Positions 33,054-45,436 of a DNA stretch of 64,000 nucleotides are shown piece by piece (the first letter of the stretch is position 1; each line of letters opens with the position of its first letter). Under the pieces are notes generated by a model, which made no database searches, was not told the origin of the DNA, and was given only the letters and a program-made list of their open reading frames with translations. Origin of the DNA: Chionoecetes opilio (taxonomy: Eukaryota; Arthropoda; Malacostraca; Decapoda; Majidae); assembly GCA_016584305.1 (NCBI GenBank), contig JACEEZ010020898.1:1-64000 (forward strand), read 5' to 3'. The translations under genes were made by a program, and so were the position numbers.

Positions 33054-34076
33054 CTAGATAGCCTGCTGCCTGCTGTACAACTTCCGGTGGATGTTAACCA
33101 TGTGGTTCTGTTCCCGCACCTCCTGGTTGTAGAACCACCAGTTCTGGTTGTACCTGCGACCGGGGACGGGGACCTTCCGTGGTATGGCTGCCTCCGCCGC
33201 CCTCTCAATGGCCAACGTCAGTTCGCTTTCACGCTGGTCCAGATCCTCCGGCGGCTCGTAGGTGGCCCACCACTCGGCCAGGATGGCCTGAAACAATGCC
33301 CAGTCCGCCCGCTGCATATTCCACCGCGGCGGCGGGAGCTGTGGCAGCGGCCGGGTGACCTGCAGTGTAGTGGCGACTGCGTAGTGGTCGCTGGTCAAAG
33401 TGGGGTGGACCTGCCAGGAGGCGTCCGGTGCCAGATCACTGGAGATCAAGGTGAGGTCCAGCCTGCCACACCGGACGTGGGTGGGCTCCCCGGTGTTTAA
33501 GAGGACAATTTCCGGCACCTCCTCCAGCACCGCGGCTAGGTGGCGGCCCGCACGGTTGATGGGGGAGACAGACTGCAGCATCGGGTGGTGGGCGTTGAAG
33601 TCGCCACTCACCAGGACGCTGCTGTGTGTGGCGAGGGAGAGCAACTCATCGGCCTCCAGTTGCCTCCTCCAGCTGCTGTACACGTTGTATACAGTCAGTG
33701 GCAGGCCTGGAAGCTCCAGCTGCACTGCCATCACCTCCATGCCCTCGCCACAGTCCACGGGGTCCTCAATCCGACGGTGCGGGAGAGCGCTGCGTACCAC
33801 TACCACACAGCCTCGACGACCATCCTTGCCACATGATAGGGAGTACACCGTGTATCCCGCTATCTTCCACTCAAAGTGCTCCGGCGTCAGCGTTTCCTGC
33901 AGGAGAACGAGGTCAAGGTCCTCCTCCACTATGGCCTGGAGGACCTCAGGTCTCTTGCCACGGAGCCCTTGAATGTTCCATTGGAGCACCTTGAGCCTGC
34001 CAGCGGCGGGCGGCGGGTGAGGGGAGGTCACGGGTGCCTCGCCATCACTTTCTCTTTCACTCAGCTTGTGATTCAT
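33054..34076 (-). pseudogene. Element D ORF2, endonuclease part
   Basis: The endonuclease spans about residues 28-240 with all expected motifs: LQWNIQGLRG (Asn), LLQETLTPEHF (Glu), VYNVYSSW, SGDFNAHHPM (Asp/Asn), GRLDLTLISS (Asp) and TSDHYAVATT (Ser-Asp-His). The start ATG at 34076 overlaps the end of ORF1 by 20 bp in a different frame, a layout that suggests translational coupling or reinitiation. The frame ends shortly after leaving the element. RT and RNase H are missing. Confidence 0.9.
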
Positions 34077-35835
34077 CTATATCGGTGAACAGACCCGGGA
34101 GGGGCTGTGTAGTGGGGGTGGAAGGAAGGAGGGACGGGGGTGATGAGGGACTGTCGTGAGTGAGGGAAGGGGAGGACGAAAGACGCAAATCCCTTTCAAT
34201 CTCGGCCCAGAGGAAGGCCACAAGTTCCCCTTCGTCCCTGGGGACGTCATCCGGCCTGGCTAGAAGGTGTAACGTCCCGCCTACCACGCGTCGCAGCATT
34301 TCGAGCAATCCGCCACTATACAGTTCGGACAGGAGGGCGGGAGTACTCGTCATTGGGTCAAGGGAGGAGGCGGGCGTGACTCCGGGCCGAGAAAGTGTGG
34401 GGATGGCCGTGGGCGTCGCCGTGGAATGCACAGGCGACGCCTGATCGGGCGTGGGCATAACTTCGGGTGGCGTGGAAGCGATGGGTCTGGCTGGAGTGGG
34501 TGACACGGGCGCCGTTGTGAGCGCCGGTGTGGGGGAGGGGGGGAGTGCCGCATGTGGCGTGGGAACAGGCGAGACAGTGACAGGGATGGGCGGCGAGAGT
34601 GTAGCCGGGGTGGGAGAAGGATGGGGTCCCGCAGCCTCCTGCCCTAGACTATGGTGTGCCCTCGCCTGCACCTTCCATCTCCGCCTCTGTCGCTGTGTCG
34701 GCCTATCGTGGTCCACAGTCCCCCGGGAGAATCGGGTGTCAGGGATATGGAAGAGACTCGCTAATCCCCTCGATCCCTCGGCGTCGGTGTCAAGTGCCCC
34801 CGCACCCCCCCATGCCGGCCTCGTAGGAGGCGGAGCCGGAACAAAGGAACCTTGCGGCCCCGGCCGATCACCGCCGCCCTGTAGGCGCCTTCCTCCTCCA
34901 GGCAGTCGTCGCAGGCGTTCAGGGCAGCGGGGGTTCCAGGCGTGGTGCCCCCCGAAGCAGTTGGGGCATCTGGCGGTCGTGAGCTGCCGGGCCTTATGAC
35001 GCCTGATGCACTGCTCGGATGGGTGCGCCTGGCTGCATACGCCACACCTGACGGGGTGTTGACAGCGCCCTTGCAGGTGATTATACCGCTGGCACCGGTA
35101 ACACCGCAGGGGCTCCCTGTCGTAATGTCGCAGGGAATATTTACCCCAAGGCCCCAGGTCCAGCCTGTCAGGTGCCGCGCCAATCAGCTCCACCAGTACC
35201 TGACGGGTCGGGGCCCTGTCACGGACGGCACGGAGGCGCCACGCCGAGATCACGCTGGGATGATCCCGCACCGCTTCAAGAGGCATGTCGAGCGGGTAGC
35301 GCTGGAGGACAGCTTTGGTGTGTCTCTCAGTGGGGTCAAGCAACACAAGCCTGGCCGGGGCGTCCCGCTCCTGAGCCAGGCTACACATCCTATCGGTGGA
35401 GGCATCATCCTTGGGGGTCAGGACGTATTCCCCCTTCAGGTTGGGCCTGACATCCATCTGCAGGCCCTGCAGGTCCCGCTGCAGGGCTAGCACGGCCAGG
35501 TAGTGGTTGGCATAGCCTGTCGTACAACCGAGTTTGAACCTCGGCCGCTTGCTGCCCGTGACAGGTGCTGGCTGACGTCTTACCCCCTGGCGGTCCACGG
35601 TGGACCAATTACCACCCTGGTCCTGAGGGGCGTCAACAGCACTGTCGGCGTCTCCTTCGCCTTGGCGCAGCTCATCCCCATTACCACCACCACCCTGTTC
35701 CTGAGGGGCGTCAACAGCACTGTCGGTGTCTCCTTCGCCTTGTTGCAGCTCGGCCCCATCACCCGCCTCCAGGCCAACGGAGGCGTCGCTTGGGAGCACG
35801 GGAGCCGTACCGTGAGACCGCAGCACAGGTCCCAT
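34057..35835 (-). CDS. Element D ORF1, intact zinc-knuckle protein (592 aa)
   Basis: A nucleic-acid-binding LINE ORF1 protein, expected to coat element RNA. I chose the Met at 35835 (MGPVLRSHGT); the frame stays open upstream for 67 codons but that stretch looks like leader. An acidic duplicated segment (about residues 28-49 and 53-75, each with QGEGD and SAVDAPQ) lies near the N-terminus. The central domain is followed by three knuckles: C245-C258 (CX2CX4HX4C), C264-C276 (CX2CX3HX4C) and C290-C304. The C-terminal half is Pro/Ser/Thr-rich and ends LFTDIDESQAE. It is the only undamaged LINE ORF1 in the window. Confidence 0.9.
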   Translation of the reverse strand: MGPVLRSHGTAPVLPSDASVGLEAGDGAELQQGEGDTDSAVDAPQEQGGGGNGDELRQGEGDADSAVDAPQDQGGNWSTVDRQGVRRQPAPVTGSKRPRFKLGCTTGYANHYLAVLALQRDLQGLQMDVRPNLKGEYVLTPKDDASTDRMCSLAQERDAPARLVLLDPTERHTKAVLQRYPLDMPLEAVRDHPSVISAWRLRAVRDRAPTRQVLVELIGAAPDRLDLGPWGKYSLRHYDREPLRCYRCQRYNHLQGRCQHPVRCGVCSQAHPSEQCIRRHKARQLTTARCPNCFGGHHAWNPRCPERLRRLPGGGRRLQGGGDRPGPQGSFVPAPPPTRPAWGGAGALDTDAEGSRGLASLFHIPDTRFSRGTVDHDRPTQRQRRRWKVQARAHHSLGQEAAGPHPSPTPATLSPPIPVTVSPVPTPHAALPPSPTPALTTAPVSPTPARPIASTPPEVMPTPDQASPVHSTATPTAIPTLSRPGVTPASSLDPMTSTPALLSELYSGGLLEMLRRVVGGTLHLLARPDDVPRDEGELVAFLWAEIERDLRLSSSPSLTHDSPSSPPSLLPSTPTTQPLPGLFTDIDESQAE

Positions 35836-36041
35836 ATTGCAAGTTAAGTCAAGGAAGTCAATTTCCGCCACGACCCACGAAACACAACATAGGGAGGGAG
35901 CCCTGGGCACACCCTCCCAGCACCGAACTGGACCTGACTTTACCCGTATCAGGAGCACGCAGTCGCACGTCTTACTAGAATGACCGACAGAATGACACTG
36001 CACCCTCTTATCATTGTCAAATGATATATTATGCACACACA

Positions 36042-36239
<198 letters not shown>

Positions 36240-36389
36240 ACTTTGATCCTATCTAGACACTTTGCAAGTATGTTGTGTTGCTACCATCATAATGGATATA
36301 GTGTAAGCGACACAAACGAGGGTACGCAGTCCACAATCGCCGTATTGAGTCCGCTAAAGTCGCTGGCAAACCGATGTCCGGAGACTCGG

Positions 36390-36560
36390 CAGTAGGGATG
36401 TGCACTAGTATCCGGTATACCGAAATACTGGTATTTTGGCGTCGGTATTACCGGTATTACCGGTATTTTGGTTTTCCGGTATACCGGTATCGGTATTAGT
36501 ATTACATCGGTATACCGGCATCGGTATATTATTTAGTCGGTATTGGATTTCGGTATTATT
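36390..36560 (+). mobile_element. hAT-like terminal fragment with CGGTATACCGG palindromes
   Basis: Begins CAGTAGGGATGTGCACTAGT, similar to hAT ends (CAGGGATGTGCA), and continues as a dense array of CGGTAT and ACCGGTAT motifs forming overlapping palindromes. Arrays of short subterminal motifs are typical of hAT transposase binding regions. The other end was not found. Confidence 0.5.
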
Positions 36561-36869
36561 TTTTTTTTCTTTTCTCGAAACAGACTCCTGACTATAGTCT
36601 ATTCACTTAAGCTGGATTTTTGGGAGCTGCTCGATGCCTACCCGAGTTTGTAAGGACGTCGCTGATTGGCTGATAGACTCGGGCTGGGTGGTGGTGGTGG
36701 TGGTGGTGGTAAACTCAAGCTGCATATTCGTGGACCCCGAACCTGTCCTTTTTGCACTCAACTTTCCACCTTCTTCTGATCCTAGCCGGATTAACCTAGC
36801 GGCATTTTGAGGGTGGTGGGCGGGATTAGTGGAAGGAGATTAACTAAATATTTCATACCTGCTATACAC
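36561..36869. other. No gene seen; short GGT repeat
   Basis: Featureless except for a GGT trinucleotide run near 36690-36711. Confidence 0.6.
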
Positions 36870-36930
36870 ACTCTCTCTCTCTCTCTCATCATCCTCTCTC
36901 TCTCTCTTCCTCTCTCTCTTCTCATCTCTC

Positions 36931-37018
<88 letters not shown>

Positions 37019-37030
37019 CTCTCTCTCTTC

Positions 37031-37113
<83 letters not shown>

Positions 37114-37133
37114 TCCTCTCTCTCCTCTCTCTC
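36870..37133. repeat. CT microsatellite
   Basis: CT repeats with short CCT/TTCT interruptions, immediately before an ORF1-only LINE. Confidence 0.97.
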
Positions 37134-38706
37134 ATGTCTCTGGAGGACTGGCCGTCGTCACCTCACCATGGCCGCCATTCTGCGCTGGTCCCGGTGCCGA
37201 AGCGGCCCCGCCTTCCCCCGTGCGCCCCTCGCTACGCTTCACCACGCTAAACAGGCCCCTTCCTCCCGTCGGCCCCGTTGCTGCGCGCCCTCCGCCCCCA
37301 GCGTTCGCGCCCAGGGATGCCTACATTAAGCTTCTGTTTCGGGACACCCATCTGTGGCCATCAAGCTTCGGTGGTTGTCTGAGGGCAACGGGCCTTTCAT
37401 CTCGACCGTGACCAGGCTGAGGTCAAGATGGCTGCCATTACATCTCGTTTCGTCTACATCTCCGCCCAAAGCCCGGACATTGTCACCAGCGTAACAAAAG
37501 GAGAGTTCTTATCCCTTCCTCTCGAGATCAAGACTCGCCGGACAAGCCCCGTAAGTTCCCTACATACCTCCTTACCCGTTACCCTGTCTGCAGTGATCCA
37601 GCCCTGGCCAAGGAGCTGCCGGGCGTCTACTCGGCTCGCCGCTTCTACCAGAAGGGCTCGGCTATTAACCGTTTGGTCGTTACTTGGAGCCTTCCTCAGC
37701 CACCTCCCCCGAGTGTCGCCTTTAGCTTCCTTCCCATCCTGCCATCCTGTGAGTTTCGCAGGATGAAGGATGAACAGCCGTGGTGCTTTCGATGCTGGGG
37801 CTTCGGTCACATCTCTCGGTACTGTTTCGCGGCGGAGCGGTGTGCTTGGTGCTCAGGCCCCCACGACTCCCGCTCGTGCCCTCACCGCGCCCCTCCACTA
37901 GCTGCCCCTGCTTCTGATTCAGCCTCGACGCCTCCTCAGGTCTCCCCACCGGACACCTCTCTCTGGGAGTGTCCCCGTTGTCACCAAGCGGGGTTAACGT
38001 CTGGCACGGCTGTGCAAGACGCCAGACTGTCGCCGCTCCTGCTGCCACGATAATTCCTCAACTCGCACCTCCACTAAACACCTCCCGCAGTACCCCTCAC
38101 CCTGCCTTACCTACCGCTTCGGTCCGTCTCCCGCAGGTGACTGCACTCAGCAATACTGTTACCGCTCTCCAGTCCCGGATTGCTTCGCTTGAAGCGGCTA
38201 TTGATGGAGTCGAGGCTCACCTGGATCGTTTGGCTGAACAGCGCGCCACTTTGGATACTTCCTGCAGACCGTGGCTGAGTCACAGAGGGTCATTATTGCT
38301 TCCGTCGCCACCTTCGCGGAGAAGATGGATCTCTTTGCCGCTCGTTTAGAGACCCTGCCTGCTACCGTTGCCCCTAGGGCGCCTCCCTCGTGTGGTGCCC
38401 GCGCCACACCCTTTGCCCGCGCCTCACCCCCTGCCCGCGCCACCGCCGCCTCATCGCCTGGTCGTCGTACTCTTCGGGGCAGAGTTCGGTGACCAGGTGG
38501 TGCTTTCTTTGTGCGGCCCTGCTTCCTTTGTGCGGCCCGATCGTTGCAGACTCCCATTCCTGTCTACGTCTTTTTTTGTCCCTGTGTGTGTGTGTGTGTG
38601 TGTGTTTGGCGTGCCCTGCGTGGCACGAGTGCTCTGTCTCAATTCATCCCATGGCCATGCTTGTTACTAGGTTTGTCGCCTTCGGGCGTAATAAATTAAT
38701 CAAAAC

Positions 38707-38709
<3 letters not shown>
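37134..38709 (+). pseudogene. ORF1-only LINE copy related to element E
   Basis: Frames across 37.1-38.5 kb align to ORF1 of element E: FAPRDAYIKLLFRD, ITSRFVYIS, GVYSARRFYQKGSAINRLVV, zinc knuckles CFRCWGFGHISRYC and CAWCSGPHDSRSC, a third CPRC cluster, then a coiled-coil-like stretch (SNTVTALQSRIASLEAAIDG). Several 1-bp shifts break it. Directly after the ORF1 end comes about 220 bp of untranslated sequence and the terminus CGCC-TTCG-GGCG (38677-38688) plus TAATAAATTAATCAAAACAA. No endonuclease or RT sequence intervenes. Confidence 0.82.
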
Positions 38710-39005
<296 letters not shown>

Positions 39006-39054
39006 CTTTCCCTCCTCCACCATCCGCTGTCTCTCTTCTTCCATGTGTATATTT

Positions 39055-39189
39055 ATACACGTGTATATTTAAAATGTATTTACAAATGTATTTAAATACA
39101 ATCGATGTATTTAGTATTTAAATACATTTCTCCCATGTATTTAGTATTTCTTATTTAAATACATTCAATGTATTTAGTGCCCAACTCTG
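39055..39189 (-). mobile_element. hAT-like terminal fragment with ATGTATTTA motifs
   Basis: The outer end reads CAGAGTTGGGCACTAAATAC on the minus strand, a hAT-like terminus, followed inward by repeated ATGTATTTA/TAAATACA motifs. No matching second end or transposase was found. A GT microsatellite (39208-39270) lies beyond. Confidence 0.5.
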
Positions 39190-39224
39190 CACACACATAC
39201 ACATGTGTGTGGTGTGTGTGTGTG

Positions 39225-39258
<34 letters not shown>

Positions 39259-39529
39259 GTGTGTGTGTGCCACCTAATGGGGAGTTTTCTAATAAGTTCA
39301 CGCTCAAGCCTGTTTCTCGCGCTCTCATATCCTCTGCCCTATGAGCGTGAATGATCTATCATTTACCGTAAATTTCCTGTACTTTTTCGGGATATATCAG
39401 AATTACCCTTCAATACAACAACTGAAACAGTTCTTAACAAAAAATGTAGTTTATCATTTTTTTTCAGCACTTGAAGAAAATATTGGCAAAACATAGAATA
39501 CTGAANTTTGAGCCATATTTTTAACACGT

Positions 39530-39745
39530 TGAGTGGCTCAAGTTACCCAATGTGCCCATCAACTTACCTCGCGGCGATGATGAGGACACCGGGTGGCGGC
39601 ATGATCCTTTACAGGCGTCACTAACCCCTGGCTGTACCACCACGGGCGAGGGCCAACCATCATAGCCCTCAAAGGAACCCAGAAGGCTTACCATCTAAGG
39701 ATTTCGTAAGAGGTAAAACTTTCAGGCGCTATATAAACTTAAATA
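39530..39745 (+). mobile_element. SINE fragment, body and 3' end
   Basis: GTGCCCATCAACTTACCTCG, GGCGGCATGATCC, CCACCACGGGCGAGGGCCAA and CAGGCGCTATATAAACTTAA with an A-rich tail match the SINE family at 21.95 kb. The head is missing. One ambiguous base is just upstream at 39506. Confidence 0.75.
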
Positions 39746-40089
39746 AAAAAATAAACAGCTGTGCGATAGGTCCCAGTGTTCCATTTCCATATATGTAACT
39801 TCACATGTAAGTGATACTCTGGTTATGTCATCCATGACTAAGTCTTAACCAGACATGCGATATTTGGTATGCGACTCCTTCGACGCAAAATATATTCGCA
39901 ATCATTATTAGTGAGGTAAACTAATACAAATACTGTCATACAATAGTTAGACCTCACACAGGACCTGCAGAAAGGTAGCAAAGGAGCAACACATGACTTT
40001 AATTATGATCACATCCACAGCTCAATGTGAAAACAAGCAATTTTTCGAAGTCATCTTAATGAGGTTTTTATATAAATTTTATATATGAA
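39746..40089. other. No gene seen
   Basis: AT-rich sequence between the SINE tail and the leader of element E, with nothing recognised. Confidence 0.6.
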
Positions 40090-40261
40090 ATTTCCTTTTA
40101 CTTGTGACGGCAGTCTCTGTGGAGACACGGTGGTGAGTGGACGTTGCCTCTCACCTGCTCGTACACTCCCCCATACCCTTACCTACTGTCTGGAAGTACA
40201 AGTCTGTCGCGAGTGGACTCAGCCTGTTTTTCGTGGTGCCGCCGCCAAGAGGTAGGGCGCC

Positions 40262-41767
40262 ATGAGCTACACGGGCCCAGGCCCTTTCCCTGGGGTAGAG
40301 GAAGACCTTCGAATGAGTGAGGAAGACGAGCAGGCTAACGACACCTGGCCCTGCCTGTCTCATTCGGCTGGACAGAGGCAGTTACCTGCCTTGGTGGTCC
40401 CCGGCCTGCCCTCCACGCCCCGCTCCGGCTGTGATCCTCATGCTGTCTCCGCTTCCAAGCGCTCCATGGACGACGTGCTCAACAGCAGTGGGGAGCTTCA
40501 GACTCCTGTCTCCAAGGCCTCCCGTCTGAAGGAAGGTAACTCTGATCAGTGTAGTGACTCCCGTGACACCGATCCACCTCTTCCCATGCCTCTGCCTTCC
40601 CGACCTCCGCCTTCCCGGCCTCCGCCCTCCCTTCCAGCTTTTGCGCCCCGTGGTGAATACCTGAAACTCATGTTCGAGGACAACCCGTCGGTCGATGTGA
40701 AGTTACGGTGGCTGGCGGAAGTGAATCGTGCGTTTCACCTCAAGCGTGACCTGGCTGAGGTCAAGATGTCAGCGGTGACCTCTCGCTTTGTTTATATCTC
40801 TAGGGTTCGCTTGGACGTTGTGGGAAGTGCTATGAATGGTGACTTTCTCGCTCTTACGCTTACGCCCCAAGATTCGCCTGACAGGACCCGCAAACTGCCG
40901 ACATACCTCGTCACTCGTTATCCAGTGGGTGTGGACCCTTCCCTCAGCAAGGAACTTGATGGTGTTTACTCTGCTCGTCGCTTCCATCAGGACGGTAAGC
41001 CTATCAGCAGAATAGTAGTAACATGGACTGACACAGACCCACCCCCATCTAGTTTTCCATTTAGTTTTCTTCCCAGTCTGCCACCCTGCGAGTTCCGTTT
41101 ACTACACAATGACAAGCCTTCATGCTTCAAGTGCTGGGGTATTGGGCATATTTCGCGGTACTGTTTCGGGCCTGGAACGATGTGCATGGTGTGCTGGCGG
41201 TCACGACTCCCGCACTTGCCCTCACCGTGCCCCCCCACCACCACCCCCGGCCACTGGAGACCACACCCCACCTCCGCCTCCTGTTGACACCACACACTGG
41301 CGGTGTCCTCGTTGTCAAGAGCCAGGAGTGAATGTCTGGCATGGATGTGCCAGGCGTTAAGGCCGCAGTTCCATCGACAACCTGCACCGCCGCCGCCGCC
41401 TCCGCTGTCACTTGCAGCCACACCCCTGGTCCCTCCTGCGTCTCCCTCCCCACAGGTCCAAGCTCTCCGCATTGCTGTGGACAAACTGATGACCCGTTGT
41501 GCTTCCTTGAATCACGCCTGGACGCTATCGATGCCCGGCTTACTAGTGTGGCCACCAGCCAAGCCAACACTCAAGTCACCATCGATACCCTGGCAGAGTC
41601 ACAGAAAGTTCTAATCTCCCGCAGTCACATTGCTCACGGAGAAACTGGACTCTTTTGCCTCTCGCTTTGAGGACTCGAGTGCCCGTGCTGGCCCCTCTCC
41701 TAAACCACCTGGTCTCGCTGCTTCCTCCTCCACATTTGGTTCTCGTTACAAAAAACATACAGTTCGA
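40262..41767 (+). pseudogene. Element E ORF1
   Basis: The first frame (40262-41287) starts MSYTGPGPFPGVEE, has a Pro/Arg-rich linker, a central domain (FAPRGEYLKLMFED, VTSRFVYISRVR, GVYSARRFHQDGKPISRIVV) and the first knuckle CFKCWGIGHISRYC (residues 288-301). After a shift near 41.19 kb the protein continues with CAWCAGGHDSRTC and CPRCQEPGVNVWHGC. A heptad-like stretch (ESRLDAIDARLTSVATSQAN) follows, and the end is near 41767. A second shift in the coiled coil is likely. Confidence 0.85.
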
Positions 41768-42845
41768 TAACAGGCTCCAACATCTACACGTTGTGTCATG
41801 GAATGCTTGCGGTGTTACGGCGTTTGATAAACTTGCTACCCTTCAGGCTTATGTGTACACTCACCACCCTCAGGTGGTTTTCATACAGGAAGCTTTTGTG
41901 GGTCATCATCAATTCCGGGTTGCACCAACTCTCCAGGGGTTTATTTCCTATGTCCACCACGTTCGGAATGGCCTCATTGCTTATATTCATTCCTCCATCC
42001 AGCACCGACTTCTCCGCAACTCCAACGATGCAGACACGACCTTTCAGCTGTTTGAGGTGGCTGTGGGAAATGGCAAGATCCGGGTCTGCAATGTGTACTG
42101 CGCCCCTGGTAAGTTGAGTGTGGCTGCACTTCCTCTTCCAACAGACCAAGGAAGTATCTACATGGGGGACTTCAACGCTCGGCATCCTGACTTAGGCGAC
42201 CTGTCGAGGTGGAATCGGAGCGGGCATCGCCTTCTGCAATACATTCAACGCAACCATCTCACTCGCTGGGACACAGGCGGTGCTACTCACGGTCGCGGAG
42301 GAACCCTGGATCACATCATCACGTTTGGTCTGGTGGCGGCCCATGTCACGTGTACCTCCGTCAATTCCCTCTTCTCTGATCATGTAGCTCTCAGCTTCCG
42401 GTATCTACTCCCAGAAAGTCGCAACCCAACTCATCACCGCCTTCGCATCTCGATTCCTCCCAAATACTGTCCTAATTATATTGCCTACATGTCCTCCCTT
42501 CTCCCCACGTTTGATTTTCAGTCACCCGAGGCCCTGTATTCCTCTTTGGTTGATTCGACGAACAATTTCTACTCGCATTATATTTCCAGGCCACACATGC
42601 GACGGCGGGCGGCTGCATATTCCTGGACCCTGGACGAACGCATTCTTCAGGCCAATAGGACTGCTATGGACGCTGGTCTTCTTTTTCAAATGGACCCTAC
42701 TTCTGCTCACCTTCCCCGATACCAAGCTTCAAGGGACGACTTGGTACACTTACATGCCTGCGTGAGGAGTCGTGGCATACATTCAGGGACAACATCAATC
42801 AGCAGACGAGGGTTTGGACAATGTGGCACCTCATCAGGAAGGTGA
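41655..42845 (+). pseudogene. Element E ORF2, endonuclease part
   Basis: Start of ORF2; the exact start codon is unclear because the frame opens inside the end of ORF1. Endonuclease motifs in order: HVVSWNACG (Asn50), VFIQEAF (Glu79), RVCNVYCAPG, YMGDFNARHPDL (Asp172, Asn174), GGTLDHIITF (Asp219), LFSDHVALSF (Ser241-Asp242-His243). A linker with RRRAAAYSWTLDERIL follows. The frame is lost near 42.83 kb and resumes one frame over at the RT. Confidence 0.9.
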
Positions 42846-43790
42846 CGAGGAAGAGACCCGCCAACGCCCTCCATCACAGTCCTGGTGAGTACGCCCAAAA
42901 CCTTGTCGATGACTGGGCCCGACAGTCGCGGGTAGGCAGCCTTCCCGAGCCTGTTCAGGCGGCCCTGTCTGCCGGTGCAGGTCATCGCGCTCTACGGCTG
43001 ATGGCAGCGTTGCTCGAGGAGGATGACGATGGACCCACTCTCATTACTGAGGATGAACTGCGACGGGCTCTGGTTCGAGGCAAGTCGACCGCTCCGGGTG
43101 ACGATGGTATCACATATTCTGTCCTCCGTCAGCTACATAACGTCCCAGGTAACCCTCTGCTACAGCTTTACAACCTTTGCTACAGGCTGGGTATCTGCCC
43201 GCCGCCTGGACCCGCAGCACAATTGTCCCCATTCCAAAACCCGGGACGGACAAGTTTAGGCCAGTATCCCTCACATCCTGCTTCAGCAAGGTGATGGAGC
43301 GCGTATTGCTCACCCGTCTTCTTTTCCGGCTGGAGGGGGTACTGTCATCCCGACTTTTTGGTTTTCTTCCGCAGCGATGCACACATCATTGCCTCATGGA
43401 CCTCTACACACGCCTTTCCCCAAACAGTGTGGTTGCGTTCATCGATCTCAAGAGCGCTTTCGATGTTGCCAACAGGGACATCATCCTAGACCAGTTAGTG
43501 GACTTCGGTGTCAGAGGACGGCTACTGAAATGGATTAGAGGATACCTCAGCAATCGGACTTCTCGCGTCCTCTATAAAGGAGCATGCAGCACACCTAAAG
43601 GCTTCGAGTTAGGAACTCCGCAGGGAGGTGTTCTCAGTCCGTTTCTATTTAATGTTCTCGTCCACCGTTTGCTTTCCAACCTGCCTGACGTCCTGACACC
43701 ACGGTAACGTGCTATGCTGACGATATCTGCATACACTCCACCTCGCCATACCATCTTCAGCAGTTACTAAATTCCTTTTTCTATGTCTGC
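42821..43790 (+). pseudogene. Element E reverse transcriptase, fingers and palm
   Basis: Frame 1 (42821-43200) carries STAPGDDGITYSVLRQL. Frame 2 (43177-43707) carries TIVPIPKPGTDKFRPVSLTS, motif A AFIDLKSAFDVAN (Asp90) and motif B ELGTPQGGVLSPFLFN. After a shift near 43.71 kb motif C appears as CYADDICIHS. All three catalytic Asp residues are present. Confidence 0.9.
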
Positions 43791-43873
43791 CGCTGACTGC
43801 GGTCTAATTATATCCCCAGATAAAAGCAGAGTCTTCACCCTCCGGAACCCGAGGCTGCTACCAGACTTCTACT

Positions 43874-45436
43874 TTGGGGAGTGTGTCGTTCCCCTGTGCA
43901 GACAGTAACATCTACCTCGGCGCACCAGTCTCCATTCCCCGCGTCACTCGGGCACAACACATACATCCCTTCGTGCAAGATCTTTTGGATCGGCTACAGA
44001 AGCGCTTCGTACCACTCAAATGGCTTGTTAACAACACTTCTGGACTCTCCATCCCTGTGGCCAGAATGATCTACGTAACCTTCATCCGTTCAGTCATCGA
44101 CTATCTCTCTCCAGCTTTAATTCAGTTACCCCATACGTCCCTGGACCCCCTTGACAAATTCCAAAACAGGGTTATGAGAGTTATCTTGGGCTGTCCTCTG
44201 TCTACTAGAGTGGTCAACATGTTAACAGAGCTTCACCTACCACCTATTTATGAGAGAATTTGCTCCATCGCTGCTCGTCTCACTATCAAATGTCTGCATT
44301 ACCCTCAGGTCGTCCCTCACTACTCTCATACTATTAGAAGTGCTATGCAACCCCGCCCACGTATACCTCCTCTTCAGGCTGGCGGTCGCACCCTTATTAA
44401 AACTGTGTCTTCTTTACTTCAAAGGCTCGACATCAATGTTCCGGAGGCTGAAGCTCTACCTGGTCCTCCACCGTGGATGATTCCCACCATAACGGTCCAC
44501 TACACCCCCACCTCCAAGTCTGCTCTCCCTGCCCTACAGAGGCAGCTAGCGTTGGAGACCAAAGCTTCAATTTCATCCTCACGCCCCACACTGAACCACG
44601 TCTACACCGATGGATCTTTGCAGCCAGATGGGACAGCGGGCTGTGCTGTATTCTCCCCTGACGTCGATCCGCCGCCTGACGGCTGGGTTGGCCGCAGACT
44701 CCCAGTTTCCGCCAGCTCCACGTTCTGCGAGTTGTATGGTATACTTGATGCTGTTAGTCTCCTCAGCCAACGTGGCCTCAATGGTTTAGTGATTTGTGAC
44801 TCTCAGTCTGCCCTTCAGGCCCTTTCCTCCCCTAAGCCTACCTGCCACCTTGTATCACGTATTCTGTCCTTTTTGTCCCTAGTACGCCTACGCGCCTTGC
44901 AGATTATTTTTTTGTGGATTCCGTCCCACGTTGGCATTCTTTATAGTGACACTGTCGACGGAATAGCAAAAGCCGCCTGTAGCCTGCCACTCCGTGATGC
45001 TGGTCCCTCACCCTCTCTGTCTTGTTATTTATTAAGGGTCAACACTCACACTTACGTCTCCACTCTCCATCACAGGGCCAGACAGAGAGCCAACAGCGTC
45101 TCCATTCAACATTACGACGCGTTCCGCCAACATCGCTACAAGTACCGTCGTCGGGGCCTAATGGTGCGGAGACACAACGTGGTAGCGGCCAGGTTACGTC
45201 TGGGCTACAGACCAGTGTGGCAGGTCGCGGGATTCGAAGACGCGCCACACTTCTCCTCCTGCCTCCTGTGTGATCAACCCAACAGTAACTCACTGGAGCA
45301 TTACTGCCTGCACTGCCCGGAGGTCAGTGGCTTGCTGCCTCTAGGACGACCACTGGTGGACATCTGTCGGCACCTGCTAGCCCATGACAATTTAGATGAA
45401 ATTCTTGTCCGCTACCCACGTTTTGGGGGCTGCTAA
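43874..45436 (+). pseudogene. Element E RT thumb, RNase H and C-terminal cysteine cluster
   Basis: One open frame of 520 codons. The thumb includes SNIYLGAPVS and TFIRSVIDYLSPAL. RNase H has Asp246 (VYTDGSLQPDG), Glu286 (STFCELYGIL), Asp309 (LVICDSQSAL), IPSHVG and Asp362 (DTVDGIAKAA). The C-terminus carries CLLCDQPN and LEHYCLHCPE, the CCHC arrangement also seen at the ends of elements B and C. The stop is followed by only about 55 bp before the stem-loop. Confidence 0.9.

Larger units (their letters stand above)
33054..36040 (-). mobile_element. LINE element D (same family as B), 3' truncated
   Basis: Carries a 5' leader, an intact ORF1 and the endonuclease half of ORF2, then stops abruptly at about 33056, mid-linker (RKLYSR). 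Loss of the 3' half is unusual for a fresh LINE insertion and implies a later rearrangement. The upstream side abuts a GA microsatellite at 36042. Confidence 0.85.

Noticed and set aside
33087..35490. Plus-strand frames opposite element D
   Set aside because: Shadows of the intact ORF1 and the endonuclease on the minus strand.
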